A model generated the notes under the pieces. That model did no database searches and was not told the DNA's origin. It worked only from the letters and a program-made list of their open reading frames with translations. From Scilla litardierei (lineage: Eukaryota > Streptophyta > Magnoliopsida > Asparagales > Asparagaceae), in contig CM061139.1 in assembly GCA_030789695.1 (NCBI GenBank), positions 110,024,837 to 110,088,836 of the forward strand: DNA of 64,000 bases, given 5' to 3'. Positions within the stretch are counted from its first letter, which is position 1; each line of letters opens with the position of its first letter. The position numbers and the translations under genes are program-made. This document shows positions 46,101 to 59,381 of the stretch, one piece after another.

Positions 46101-46224
46101 TATAGTTCTTAAATTTATAGCTACTGAACATCAGACAGCTGATATTTTGACCAAACCATTGAAAGAAGATACTTTTATTAAGCTTCGTAGGAATTTAGGG
46201 ATTATTAGTGAATCGGACTTATGA
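43151..46224 (+). pseudogene. pol: Sire-7 pol with two stops and one frameshift
   Basis: Protease LDSG, integrase zinc finger (HKRFGH, CDACQQGK) and catalytic motifs ([23 protein letters not shown]) are open to 44854. Breaks are in-frame TAA at 44852-44854, TAA at 44894-44896, and a frameshift in an eight-T run at 45031-45038, all in the N-terminal RT region. Beyond these, RT ([22 protein letters not shown]) and RNase H ([35 protein letters not shown]) read cleanly to the stop at 46222-46224. Gag is intact, so the element could be mobilised only with enzymes from elsewhere. Confidence 0.9.
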
Positions 46225-48395
46225 CACATTCTTATTTTTATTTTTAGATTTTTTTCTCAAAATTTTTCAAATTTTTCTGGCTATTTTTCAAATTGGTCGA
46301 CCAATTCACCAATATTGGTCGCCAATTGTCGAATTTTTTTTTATTTTTTAATTTTCGGTAACTACTTCGTCTTCCCGCTTATTCTCGTTATCCGTTCCCT
46401 CCATTTCTGTTTCAGAAACTGAACCCATCCTTTCGTTTTCAAATTTTGGTGGGATTCGTTTTGGAATTCTACAAACTTCCATTAACTGACTTTATTCTCT
46501 CTATTTAATTCTTATCCTGCCTAGGGATTCTCATTCACAAAAATATCTCCCAAGGCCTTCACTTCTCGTTTTCCAACATTCTCATCTTCCCAACACGCCC
46601 ATCTTCCCAAAATCCCGCCGGCCTCCTCCCTTCCCAAATCGTCGCCGACCTCCTCAAAAATCGCCGGCGATCTCCTGCCTTCTAACCAGCGCCTCCCTCC
46701 TAACACCAGCCCGTCATCGATCTCTCCTTTTCACGACTCTCCGCCACTCTCCATGGCCGCCTACTACCGATTTTGACGACTCCACTCTCAATATCTCCGG
46801 CTCCCAGACGTTTTTCGTTCCTCCGGCTCCGCCTTTCCTCAGATCGACCCTATTCCACACTACATTCCATGGATCCGCGTTACCTTGACTTTTTAGTGAC
46901 ATGCATACTATGAAACAGATGACCGGTTGATATTGGCTAAATTACTCTCCCATGAACTTTCACGGCTTTGTTTAACTCCATCAGGCTTTGAAATTTACGG
47001 CTATCTATCATGAAGTTTCCCAGATATTTTAAATATGTTACTGTTTGTTGCCTTGTTGTTAGTAAAAATGTCATTGTAACCTGACGGGGATGATTTCTGG
47101 ATAAGATAGTCTTGAACATGGCAGGTGTTTTGCACATACCTCTTCGACTTTGGTCTTGTCCGTTAGTTGGTGTTGTTCTCCAGCACTTTGGATTTGTTTT
47201 ACTGTTCTTTGGTGTTGATCATAGGTTCAGACTATGGGTTGTATGTGTTTCCTCTGTCCTTTACTTAGTATGTTCCTATTTGGATACTTTTCTGTGACAA
47301 TTCTCTGGGTAATTCTTTTGATGTTCTGTAAATAGTTTTGTGGTGGTAACTTTCTCAGCATGTTGTTTTCTCTGTTCATTTGGCTAATTGTTTGGTGCTA
47401 ACTTCTTACTTGTTTTATATGTTCATTTGGATATGTCCTCTGGTTCTACTTGTTTTTTTAACAAGCCCTACTGTTCAACAGGACACCCTCCATTTTTTAG
47501 GCCATGCTGTTCAACAATTCCATCACAACTATTTTTTTCTTTATTTAAATCCTCTAACTTCATGAGGAAACAATCCCCTCGTTTCATTTTCCAAGGCATC
47601 CCCTCATTTCATTTTCAAAGGCCACGTCCTGTCTTTCTCCCATGTTTGTCTTATTCAAATCCCATTTTGTTTTCTTGTCCACTTCATAACAGATGGTATT
47701 AATTGTATATTAATGGCATTATATCACTTTCTATGCTGGTATTAATGTCCTGAAGATGCATTTGGCTTTTTATATTACATTAATAGCACCTTTGCTACTT
47801 TCTAGGCTACAAAGTTGCTAATTCTCATGCAATTTCCAATATTTTATTTACTATCTGTCACCACTCTCATGATGACAATTTGATTCTGTGGTTATAACTT
47901 TGTAAATACCAATACTTATTCCTTTCCAGGATATACTTAAATGCCCACATATTTTTTTACTACAAGTTATCTTCAGATGTGTACCCATCTATTTTTTTCT
48001 CCACTAATTCTCCTCTGTTGGAACACAAAAATTATCTCATATGGGCATTTCGCACTACTGCCACAAACCATGTCTCTTGTGTCATCATTTACAATTATTT
48101 TTGTAACACTACTATTTACGCACTGGTTTCACCACTCCAATTTTTTGGCCTACACCTCATTTTCCAACTCTGGCCAAATTAGGTTCAATTTTTTAATAGG
48201 CTCTCTACTCCTACTTTGGCCTCATTTTATTCCCGTATTAACTAATCTTTACTTTCCCTCTTTTTGAGAATTCCAAAGATGGAGAATATATTTCATCTAC
48301 TCAGGGGGAGTATTCACAACCTCCATATATTCAGGGGGAGTATATCTGATATGTTGAATTTTACTTATATATATTTTTTCTTGTTTGTCATCATC
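46225..48395 (+). other. Sire-7 region between pol and 3' LTR
   Basis: Palindromes TTGGTCGACCAA (46293-46304) and a shortened relative (46315-46325) follow pol. A proline/serine-coding-like C-rich stretch (46540-46880) may be a decayed third ORF, but no family is recognised. The rest is T-rich. Extra polypurine tracts CAGGGGGAG lie at 48302-48310 and 48332-48340. Confidence 0.55.
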
Positions 48396-48409
48396 AAAAA
48401 GGGGGAGAA
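48396..48409 (+). other. Polypurine tract of Sire-7
   Basis: AAAAAGGGGGAGAA abuts the 3' LTR, with two further GGGGGAG tracts ~60-90 bp upstream. Multiple polypurine tracts are a known Sirevirus trait. Confidence 0.85.
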
Positions 48410-49773
48410 TGTTGGAATTTCATAATTCCATATTTCTATTCCCATATGGTTTTGATATGACAAACACATTCAGTGCTACTAACTCTATGTATGCAGATAC
48501 ATATCAATGCTGAGTTCCACACAAATCAGATATCTTCATGCATACTCAATCAGATATATCAATCATGAAGCTGGAAAGACAAAGGCACCTAATCCACGAC
48601 TTGGATATATAATCACTTGATAAGGATCTCCTGCAAAGAAGCTTCTCAGATTCAGTTGCAGATGCAGTCCTATCTACGGCTTTATGTAATCATTGTCAAA
48701 TTTACTTTATTAAGAGTCACAAATCCTTGTGATAATATATCTTAGTCATCTAGGTTCCATTACTCAGAGATCTACACTTCCCAATTTCGAAAATTCCCAA
48801 CTTTGAAAATTGGCAGCCAATAATCCCATTTTGGTCGACCAATTTTAAACCTTCGAATTTGGTTATGGGATTGCATATGCAAACTCCCCTAACCGTGTAG
48901 ATTCTAGAAATATCTTCCAACGGTCGAAATTCCCTCTCAAAATTTTGGTCGACCAATTTGTCCTTTTGGTCGACCAATTTCAAAACTACCCGTTTTGATC
49001 CCAAATTTTCAGGGACGGTTCCTGCCCGTTTTCCAACGTTAACTACAGTCCCCAACCGTTCCTAAACACTATAAATAAAGGGGTAGACCCTCTCTTTTCT
49101 TACACACACTTTCCTCTTCTTTACTCTCATATTTGTTGGAATCAAGTCTTCTCTTTTCTAAAGCTTTAGTCCATTAGTTGTTCTTTTCTTATTTGTAAGA
49201 AGAAATCATTAGATTTCCTTCTTCATTTAAGAACGGAAGAACTTGGATTTTTCAACATCATTTTAGAAAGTTGTTTGTGTTCATAATTGCAAGAAGAAAT
49301 CGATTGATCTCTCTCTTCTTTTATGAACCAGAGAACTTCAAGTTTTGCTCTTCATTACATATCTTTTACATCTTGAAGTTCTTCTTCTAAAACACCATCC
49401 TTGAATTCATTCTCTGAAATTTATAACAAGGCTACAGGTGTTTTTCTATTTCATTATTTTACATGTTTGAATCTCTGTTAGAGATTGTACAAAGTTTGGG
49501 ACACTGGGAGTGTCGCCATTTTTGTAAGTTCGTGCTTGCGGGGCAAGTGATTATAGTGGATTGAAAATCTCTACGGGGTAGAGGACTGGAGTAGGATCAC
49601 AAGGATCCGAACCAGGATAAATCTCTGTGTTTACGATTGATTTAATTTCAGTACTTGTCTTTTTATTTCTGTGCCATCTTTGCAAATATTACTAACATTT
49701 TATTTGCGACAATTTTTTTATATACACTATTCACCCCCCTCTAGTGTATTGATCCTTACAGGCTAAAATTACA
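48410..49773 (+). repeat. 3' LTR of Sire-7 (1364 bp)
   Basis: It is near-identical to the 5' LTR, keeps the palindromes and TATA box, and ends AATTACA followed by the target duplication ATGTG. Confidence 0.95.
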
Positions 49774-49778
49774 ATGTG

Positions 49779-50915
49779 TGATCATAAGCATGTGAAGGTG
49801 CATGAGCATGAGTACGTGCATGAGAGTGTCTCAAATGTGTGTTTGCACATGCTCGTGGGTATGGAACATAAAAACCATCATTTGTAGAAATGTGAGGAGT
49901 GGATGCGTTCCTACGTGTATTGGTGTACATGAAAGCATGTCCCTTCCTTTGATGTGCACCCAAAGTGGGTTTCTTTCCAAAGGAGGGAGGAATAGGAGTG
50001 GTGGTTTCCTTAGTAGTAGAACTACCCAAGTTGTTATAGACACCACTCGTGGATACACCGGAGGATGGCCTCACTAAATCTATAGTTGCTTCACTATAGG
50101 AGGTGTGTGCATTCAAGATGGATGCATGTGTGGTGAGCTCGTGCACTTGGGATTTGAGATTCTCATTCTCAATGCCCAAACAAGTGTTTTGAGATTGAAG
50201 ATTTTCAATCTCAAGAGCGTTACTATCCACAATGGAAACACGAGCAAGTTGAGATTTGAGGGACTCCACCTCATTTCTCAACATACCATTTTGAGTAAGC
50301 AAACTTGCTTTCTCAATAGCGAGTGTCTCAACAATGGTGTCATTGTTAGAGGTGCTACATGAAGATGTGTTAGAGAGACTAGCAATTTTATTCTTAGCAT
50401 CACAATATTTATGCATAAGCTTTTGATATTTATCAAATAATTGCTTAAGTTCAATTTTAAGATCATCAGTTGTTACCTCTTCATCGTCGCTATCGCGTTC
50501 ACTTGAGTCGCTTGATTCGTCACTAGAGTCGTCCTCTCGTGTCCATCAAGCCCACGAGTGAATCTCTTTCATCATTGGAGGAAGAACACTCCGAGGTGGA
50601 CTCTTCTTGCTCCGCTAGCATGTGCCATATTTGATATGCCGTTGTTGCCTTGGACACACACTTAAGAATATCATAAGTTAAAAAATCAAGCAAGATATTC
50701 ATTACCTCATCATTTTTCTTCACCAATTCTTTTTGCTCATTTGTCCACTTAAGTACGGAAGTGGTAGGTGCGCGAAAGGGCTTCTCCACAAGCTTCCAAT
50801 AATCCTCATCGATGGATTGAATATAAGCCTTCATCTTTGCACTCCAAATTTGATAGTTGGGTCCAATGAGATATGGTGGAAAAGAGCTTCGTGTGTTGTT
50901 GTTGTTGGTTGCCAT
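49779..50915 (-). pseudogene. gag: Sire-4 gag, N-terminal and middle part, lacking the zinc knuckle
   Basis: The ATG at 50915 opens a UBN2-type start (PPYLIGPNYQIWSAKMKAYI, AYQIWHMLAEQEEST), which passes abruptly into a serine/acidic stretch. Homology shifts frame near 50530 and continues as an acidic segment, a coiled coil (TIVETLAIEKASLL..., LESQ-like heptads) and a His-rich tail that stops at the Sire-7 insertion. Compared with Sire-1 gag, the rest of the UBN2 domain and the CCHC knuckle are missing, so an internal deletion preceded or accompanied decay. Confidence 0.75.
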
Positions 50916-50941
50916 AGCTATAACCTTGCTCTGATACTAAT

Positions 50942-53075
50942 TATAGTGACCCTGTGCTATGAGGAATAAACACTAGAGGGGGGTGAATAGTGTTTTATAA
51001 AATTATAAGGAATTTACACCAAATAAAACCCTACTTAACCAACAAATGCGGAATGTAATAAATGAACAACAACCCAAGTAAGAAAGCAATGCAAACAAGC
51101 AATCTACCCTGGTTCGGTGCCACCCAAGTCTCCCCGACTTGTTATCGGTGCCCTACTCCAGCAACACCCGGATCCCATCCAGATACTCTAGCAAACCGCT
51201 AGAGATTTCCTTTAGCCCACTTGTGAAAAACCTCCAACAAGTGCAATCGACCTACAATCGATGTCCATGTATCCCACAACCCGGGAACACACAAAGTCCT
51301 TAATCCCACAACTTGGGACTAAGCCCACTCTCACAAACCGAGAGCAAAACTAAATCTTGACTCCCACAACTTGGGATCAAGCCAATCCTCTCACCACCGT
51401 GAGTATACAACAATTAAGAAGTATAAAGAATGAAATATAAAACTTCTTACCACAAAATCCTATGCCTTGAAAAATACTTACCAATTTAGGGCAAGAATGG
51501 ATTTTGGGGAAGATGAGATCACCAAACCCTAGCTCCACCAAGATGAGCAGCAATAGATGGCTAGGGAGGAGTTGGTGACTTGGATTCAAGCTTTTAGCTT
51601 GAGAAGCTCACAAGGAATGAGAATCTCTCTTGAGGAATTGGGCTCAAAGAGTAAGGGAGAGATTCTTGTGAGATGAGAGAGCTTGGAATAGGAGTTGAAT
51701 GGCTCTCTTCAAAGAAGTGAACATGTCTCTAATTTCAGCCTTGGATCCCTAGTTAGAAGCACACAAACTTATATAGGGAAGAGAGAAAACGGTCACAAAA
51801 TTCGTGGCATTAAATGCCCCAACGGCTCTATTCTGAAGCTGCTTAATCGGTCTAAGAAGGATCATCAACCGACTAGATTGACAACTAGTCGGTAAGAGAA
51901 CCTTCTTGGACCGACTAGATGGTTGACAGAGAAGTTGGTGAAATCTGGGTAAGAACTAGTCGGTCTAAGAAGGATCATCAACCGACTAGATTGACAACTA
52001 GTCGGTCAGTGAACCTTCTTGGACCGACTAGATTGGCTTTTAATGCATTAACCATCCTTCTTGAACCAACTAACTGGTCAACAGTACAAAGGTCGAATTT
52101 CACAAGGAAAACTAGTCGGTCTGAGAAGAAACACCAACCGACTAGATCGTCATTTAGTCGATCGGTGAGCCTTCTTGGACCGACTAATTGGTCAACGAAT
52201 TGTCTTCAATTGATTATGATAACTAGTCGGTCTGAGTAGGATTTCCAACCGACTAGATCGTCATCTAGTCGGTCGGTGAACCTTCTTGGACCAACTAATT
52301 GACCAACAGTGAATGGGCTGAATCAAGCAAGGATATCTAGTCGGTTCAAGAAGGATTCCCAACCGATTAGATCGTCATCTAGTCAGTTGGTTCTTCTTCT
52401 TGAACCAACTAAGATGCATATGAATCCGTGAAATGAAACGGTAGGCTACGGGAAAGTTTCTAATGGCTTCTAAGGCAATCCTAGAGATACGATATGAAAG
52501 ATATGAAGATTTCTAGGCAAGTACTACTCAAGGCTTAACATTCTACTAAACCGAAGCTAGAAGACAATATAAATAACATGACGAACCGTCTTCGAAGCTT
52601 CAACATGGAGAATCCGAATCGCTTGACTTCAAGAATACTCCTTGAGCTTCAACAAAGCTCCAGGCACCACGATCACGCGTTCTGAGGAAGTCTTGGGACG
52701 TCGCTTGAGATGAACAAATTACTTTGGCGACGATCTCCATAAAACTTCATAGTCTTGAGTCTTTTAGTTGAATGACTTGAACGTCATAGTCTTCGAAGCT
52801 TTTGACTCATCCATTCCTTTCTTCTCTTTGGATTGAATCACCATTCATTTGTTGATGTCATTGGCTTGATGATTGAGGTAGACATTGAATTCTTCAAGCC
52901 AATGCTTCACTTTTGTTGATCTACCAAGTCCTCCACTTGAATCAACACGTGTAGTCACTTTTGATCTTCTTGAATCTAATTGGTGACTTTGTAGCTAACT
53001 GTAATCACAAGAGTTAGTCACAATGATTTGTGTTTGATCATCATCAAAATCAAGGTGGAGAGTCCAATACTCAAC
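50942..53075 (-). repeat. 5' LTR of Sire-4 (2134 bp)
   Basis: In plus orientation it starts TATAGTGACCC (TG to TA relative to the other LTR) next to a PBS that reads TTAGTATCAGAGC on the minus strand (50926-50941), and ends ACTCAACA. Five hairpin units lie at ~51848-52415 and a TATA box at 51769-51776. The target duplication ATAAG follows. Confidence 0.93.
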
Positions 53076-53080
53076 AATAA

Positions 53081-53449
53081 GATCTTAACTTACTGTCATT
53101 TCTTTAATGAGTCAAAAACAATCAGGTCCATCAATTAGATTAGCAAGGGATCAAGGAGATCTTCACCGCAGCAATTGCAGCTCGACCTATCAGTGGTCAC
53201 CGTGCTAATACAAAAGACTGACATGGATTATGAAGTGGATGTGTAGCATGGAAATTACATGTAATGTGATCTAACATGTCTATTTCCAATTGATCCTCCT
53301 TAACCTTAGTGAGATCATAAACAAAACAAAATCGGAGTGAAGCCGAACTGAACCAAAACTTTATTTCTGATCAGAAAATAACCTCAAGCTTAAGCTGGAG
53401 ACTTAATTTTGTCTAGCATATGAGCACCCAAAAGAACAAACTCTCACAA
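53081..53449 (-). other. Cop-3 3' untranslated part, right of Sire-4
   Basis: AT-rich DNA continues from the RNase H relic toward the Cop-3 polypurine tract at 16019-16034 on the other side of Sire-4. I see no gene. Confidence 0.5.
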
Positions 53450-55510
53450 AACTGAATGTTCTTAATGAAATGACATCCATATGAGTAGCTAGCTCATAAA
53501 ACCTTTTTGATGACATTTCCTTACTATAACGGATCCATAATTACATGGCTTGTTCCGTTGTGCTCATTAGATAATTATACACTCATATTATTAATCAACA
53601 ATCTAGGAACTTGATCTCTGAATATCTAAACTTTGTCGAGTTCCTGTTGTTGTTGGAATATAAAACTGCAGACTTCATTGTCACAAAATAAACTGTGTGG
53701 TGTTTCAACATCATCCTTAATTTGCAGCATAGTGACAAAATACACAGATATATTTCATGATTTGGATGTCACATAATATGATATGAAATCTAAAGCCATA
53801 TCAGAAGAGACTATATAAAGGGGACCATTTAAATCTCTTCTAGTAAATGGCGCCTAACATAGATTTTCATACATTCTTTGCTTCCAATAAATGATCAGAG
53901 TCAGTATACCAAAATGATCTCAAACCTTTTCGACTACTGATCCTTGAACATGTAACCCATTTGTTCTCCATAAATACCATAAGACACATTTGGCTGCTGT
54001 CAAATGGTCAACTCCTGAACTTAACAATCTGCCCAACACATCTGTAATATATGCAATAACCAAATGCATATAAAACTGAGCATACTTTAGACTCCCTTTT
54101 GGTGAGATATAGGGAATCTTCTGAAGTAGATTCTCGGGGCAATTAATGAGACTAAACTTGTCTCCCACAGAAATTAACATTCATTACCACATAGATATTA
54201 TAGAAATTACATGCTCCCACAGAACTTAAGATATATAACATCATTAATCATCATCTCAAAACCGAACGAGGTGATCACTTAATGAAATTTAATCTATCAT
54301 TAACGATATTGAAATGCTCTACTAATGCCATTATAAACCTTACAGAGTCTTTCCGGAAAACTGAATATAAAGTCTCTTTACAATTAATGCATTCTTTTCC
54401 GTATAAAGTCTTTGAATGATGCTTTAAATCTTTTCTTGATACCCTTTTGAATTCCTTTTGATTATAAAAAACTATTTACAATCAATAGGATTCAAACCTT
54501 ATGGCAATGAGAAAATATTTTAAGTATCATTCAAAGACCTTATTAATTAATGCATTAATCCATTTTAGAGATGTAGAACTTTTATGACTTGATGTAAGTC
54601 GAACTTCCATCATCCTATGTCAACAGTGAACTTGTCATCTATTTAATGGATTTCCTGAATGGCAATTAGTGCTTTGAGGTGCTAGAGTTTGTCCTTATGA
54701 ACAATTTCCCGAATGGGTGGAATTGCAACATTATCTTGAATTCATTATCTTGAACAATGTCAGGAATACCATCCTGAACAATGCAACCACCTGTGGGAAT
54801 ATAATCCTCTTCAAGAATAATGTCACTAGCCAAATTTCCACATCAAACTCAGCATCCTCAAATAGGTGTGCATTTCCTATTCGTAAACTAACTTAATAGT
54901 GGGATTATGTAAAATCATACAAAATAATATCAACTTTTAAACTATCCAACAAAACTAGATAATCATTAGCATTATGTCCTATTTCTTTATTAGGCTTATA
55001 AAGCCTTACCTTAGTTGGACATCTCCAAACATGCAAGTGATTCATTTGTTGAAACATTATTAAGGATATATGCTGCAGTAAAAAAATAACTGAAATTCTA
55101 AATTGTTAATTCTTCCATTACAACACATGTACTTAAATGCAGGAATTCTATTGATGAAGCAAAGTTTTCAAATAAATGAAGATTATAATGATCTTTTAAA
55201 GAACCAGAATAAACTAATTTTGAATCATGACACAACCAAATTTTCCATTCATAATTAAACAATGATAACCGAATTTGTTCAAAATAGAAATAGAAATCCA
55301 AATTTCATTAAAACGGTACACAATAGTCTCATAAGATTCAAATACAATCTAGCCTTTAAAAGAAATAATCTAAATTTAATTTGCTTCTACTTGAACCATC
55401 TTGACATTGCCCATATCGATGTGTCTTTCAACATCATTCGGCTCTTGGCATCTCAGGCAATCCTGCATAGACACAATGATGTGAATGGTTAAACCAGTAT
55501 CTTTCCATCA
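53450..55510 (-). pseudogene. Cop-3 pol relic: protease/integrase start, integrase tail, RT end, RNase H
   Basis: Fragments on the minus strand occur in copia order with many stops and shifts. 55500-55090: DVERHIDMGNVKMVQVEA and KLVYSGSLKDHYNLHLFENFA, the protease to integrase boundary. 55040-54690: NHLHVWRCPTKVRLY and LRIGNAHLFEDAEFD, the integrase C-terminus. 54120-53930: IPYISPKGSLKYAQF and AAKCVLWYLWRTNG, the RT end. 53880-53470: YTDSDH-, CDNE- and NGTSHVIMDPL-like blocks of RNase H. The integrase core and most of RT are gone. The style matches a Tork-like copia lineage. Confidence 0.75.
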
Positions 55511-55574
55511 CGTGTCTATAAGTACCAAAGTTTGCAGAAAAAGAAATAAACTTAGAATTAAACCAAATTTCGCA

Positions 55575-56235
55575 GCATACCTTTCTTATCTTTAGTGGTA
55601 GAGATCATATGAGCACTGTCTGTCTTCCTTGCTCAAGCATGTTCTCTTCCTGGACACAGCGCGAGATGAGCTCATCCAAAGACCAAGTCTCATCCTTTAG
55701 ATTGTAGCTCATCTTAAACTAGTTGAACTGTGATGGAAGAGATATCAAAATAAAATGCACTAGTATAGCCTCAGAGAGGTCTAGCTCAAGTGCTTTCAAC
55801 CTTGAAGAAATATTAGACATCTTCAATATGTGCTCCCTAATGTTTCATGTACCATTATACCTCATTGAATTTAAAATTGTCAAGAGTGTACCAATTTCAC
55901 CCCTTTCACTCTTGACAAATCTATTTTCAATGTCAGAAAGGAATCCTTTAGCTGTAGTAATTTTATCTGAAATAGTGCCCCTGAGATTTTCTGGAATGAC
56001 ATACTTCATAAGCATTAGACACATGCAATTTGATCTCTTCCACTCTTCCATCTCCCTCTGTGAAACAGAGGTACTCTCTTTAGTGAGTGGTGGAGGACTT
56101 TGAGTCCTTAATGCCAGATCAAGATCCATGACTCCGAGGAATATCAAAAGATTCTCCTTCCATGCCTTAAGTTAGTGCCATTAAATACTGGAATAGACTT
56201 TAGGTGGGCAGAAAAATTTTCAGGAATAATAGCTG
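55575..56235 (-). pseudogene. Cop-3 gag relic
   Basis: Minus-strand frames together read ENFSAHLKSIPVFNGTN, WKENLLIFLGVMDLDLALRT, MLMKYVIPENLRGTISD, AKGFLSDIENRFVKSE, LKALELDLSEAILVHFILISLP and DETWSLDELISRCVQEE, a typical copia gag. Single-base deletions and stops interrupt it. A TTTTCAG acceptor-like site precedes the homologous part. No zinc knuckle was found. Confidence 0.78.
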
Positions 56236-57871
<1,636 letters not shown>

Positions 57872-58221
57872 TGAGTATACACCCAAAGAACGGTTGTAGT
57901 TTTACCGCAAGCGCACGGTGTAGCGACGAGCGGGATATCGAACACAGGGAGGACGAATGACCGTGCTTGCTCCTAATCAACCTGGCTACTTAAGAGAGAA
58001 ATTTGCCTTTGGCGATCCTGTCACAATCGTCAGACAAAACGTGCAGAAATATCAAATCAAATAAAGAACGTCTAGGGAATGGGGAATCCCCGCTACTCAC
58101 CGTATTTCATAAATGTGGTTCGTCGGTATCAAAATTGCTTGAATAAGAATTTGGATGAACTAGTTGCAACTGAATGTAGAACCAAGCTCACGCTCTCGCG
58201 CTGTTGCCGGTCTATAGCTAT

Positions 58222-58520
58222 CCTAGGTTTGGATCCAATCTCTTGCAAACCCTAACCTAGGAAAGCTAGCATTAGGATCAACATCATCGTCCAATCGCGC
58301 ACCGAGTCCAATCTCTTGCAAACTCGGTCCCCGATCTAGATTGTGATAGTTCCTACCCGTCCAATCTCTTGCAAACGAGTATCGGCATGGAATTGCAACC
58401 GGAAATCCTAGTATCGGTCCAATCTCTTGCAAACCGATACTTCGAAAATCCGATTCCAACCCAATTCGGATTTCTAGGGCTTCCTATCAAATTGGGATCC
58501 AATCTCTTGCAAATCCCAAT
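58222..58520 (-). ncRNA. Array of five hairpins with identical 14-nt loop and variable stems (Gyp-8 LTR)
   Basis: CCAATCTCTTGCAA (loop on the minus strand TTGCAAGAGATTGG) occurs at 58235-58248, 58308-58321, 58361-58374, 58419-58432 and 58499-58512. Each copy is flanked by inverted arms of unrelated sequence. Copy 5: ATTGGGAT/ATCCCAAT, 8 of 8. Copy 4: AGTATCGGT/ACCGATACT, 9 of 9. Copy 2: ACCGAGT/ACTCGGT, 7 of 7. Copy 3: TACCCGT/ACGAGTA, 6 of 7. Copy 1: 11 of 13 pairs. A sixth hairpin (58446-58473) has a 7-bp stem and a 14-nt loop of different sequence. The array lies downstream of the TATA box, so it should be transcribed. Calling it RNA structure is inference. Confidence 0.6.
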
Positions 58521-58912
58521 CGATATGAATACCTAGCCATCCGTAGTAAATTGATCACAATCTAATCCCTAATTATTAATTCTAGCACAATTTCTACCAA
58601 TTCATCACAAATATGAAAGTGGGTTTGTAGGGTTCATCCCCACGCCCCAGGACGTGGAGACTACTCACAATCCATAGCAAGATCACAAAAATAATCAATG
58701 AAATAAGCAATAGAATTCATCACAATATTGAGATAAGCAATAAAAATAGAATTTTTAAGGAAAAGAGATGCAAACCAATGGAGTTCTTCAATTGTTCCAA
58801 CAAAAATCACAAACTTGTCTCTTCTCCAATCACAAGAATAAAGCTAAAAACTAATCTAAAAAGCTGCAAAAAATCTAAGAGAGAGGCTCTCCAAACTAGG
58901 GTAAAAACAGGG

Positions 58913-58921
58913 CTTAAATAG
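58913..58921 (-). promoter_or_regulatory. LTR TATA-like box of Gyp-8
   Basis: The minus strand reads GGGCTATTTAAGCCC, itself nearly palindromic. It lies ~79 bp downstream of the CGGCCG palindrome array. Confidence 0.45.
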
Positions 58922-58999
58922 CCCTCAAAATCGTCCAACGTGACCAAAATACCCCTGCGCAGCCTGTTTTCCGCAGTTTTCGCTACAGGCAGCGCATCG

Positions 59000-59381
59000 C
59001 ACTCGGCCGAGTGACAAAAGTCGCTCGGCCGAGTGAAGACCCTGTCATTTTCCAGTAAGTCGGGGGCTTCAGGGGTCTTCAGTTCGGGGGCGGCTCGGCC
59101 GAGTGAGTTGTCGTCACTCGGCCGATGGCTTCAAGGCACTCGGGCGGACGTAATAATCCACTCGGCCGAGTGGGTCTTCTGAAGCTCAGGCAGCCGAAAA
59201 ACAGTAACTTCGATGTTTTGGAAGGGCTTCGTCTGGGCGCCACTCGGGCGGACGCGATATCGTCACTCGGCCGATGTGGTCTTCGGTGCTCGGCCGAGTG
59301 CACCGGTAACTCGTGTCTGAACTGGTCGGCCGAGCAGTGTCTTGCTGGTCGGCCGAGTGGCTCCTCCACTCGGCCGAGTGG
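59000..59381. repeat. CACTCGGCCGAGTG palindrome array in U3 of Gyp-8
   Basis: Nine or more copies centred on TCGGCCGA occur, for example 59000-59013, 59022-59035, ~59094-59107, ~59124, ~59160-59173, ~59265, ~59288-59301, ~59323, ~59345 and ~59366-59379. Some are perfect 14-bp palindromes; others are half-degenerate. Confidence 0.88.

Larger units (their letters stand above)
39963..49773 (+). mobile_element. Sire-7: full-length Sirevirus-type copia element, inserted in Sire-4 gag
   Basis: LTRs of 1369 bp (39963-41331) and 1364 bp (48410-49773) differ at a modest number of sites. The target duplication ATGTG is perfect (39958-39962, 49774-49778). The order is LTR, PBS, gag, broken pol, a ~2.2-kb region with palindromes and three polypurine tracts, LTR. 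It lies opposite in orientation to its host element. Confidence 0.95.
16084..53075 (-). mobile_element. Sire-4: non-autonomous gag-only Sirevirus-like element, split by two later insertions
   Basis: Two closely similar LTRs (16084-18218 and 50942-53075) face the same way. They are bounded by the target duplication ATAAG (16079-16083 and 53076-53080) inside Cop-3. After removing Sire-7 and Hel-5 the body is PBS, a gag lacking its zinc knuckle, ~4.8 kb of AT-rich non-coding DNA and a polypurine tract. No protease, integrase, RT or RNase H motif was found in that body. It would need enzymes from another element; the Sire-1 LTR is similar in ends and hairpin array. Confidence 0.85.
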
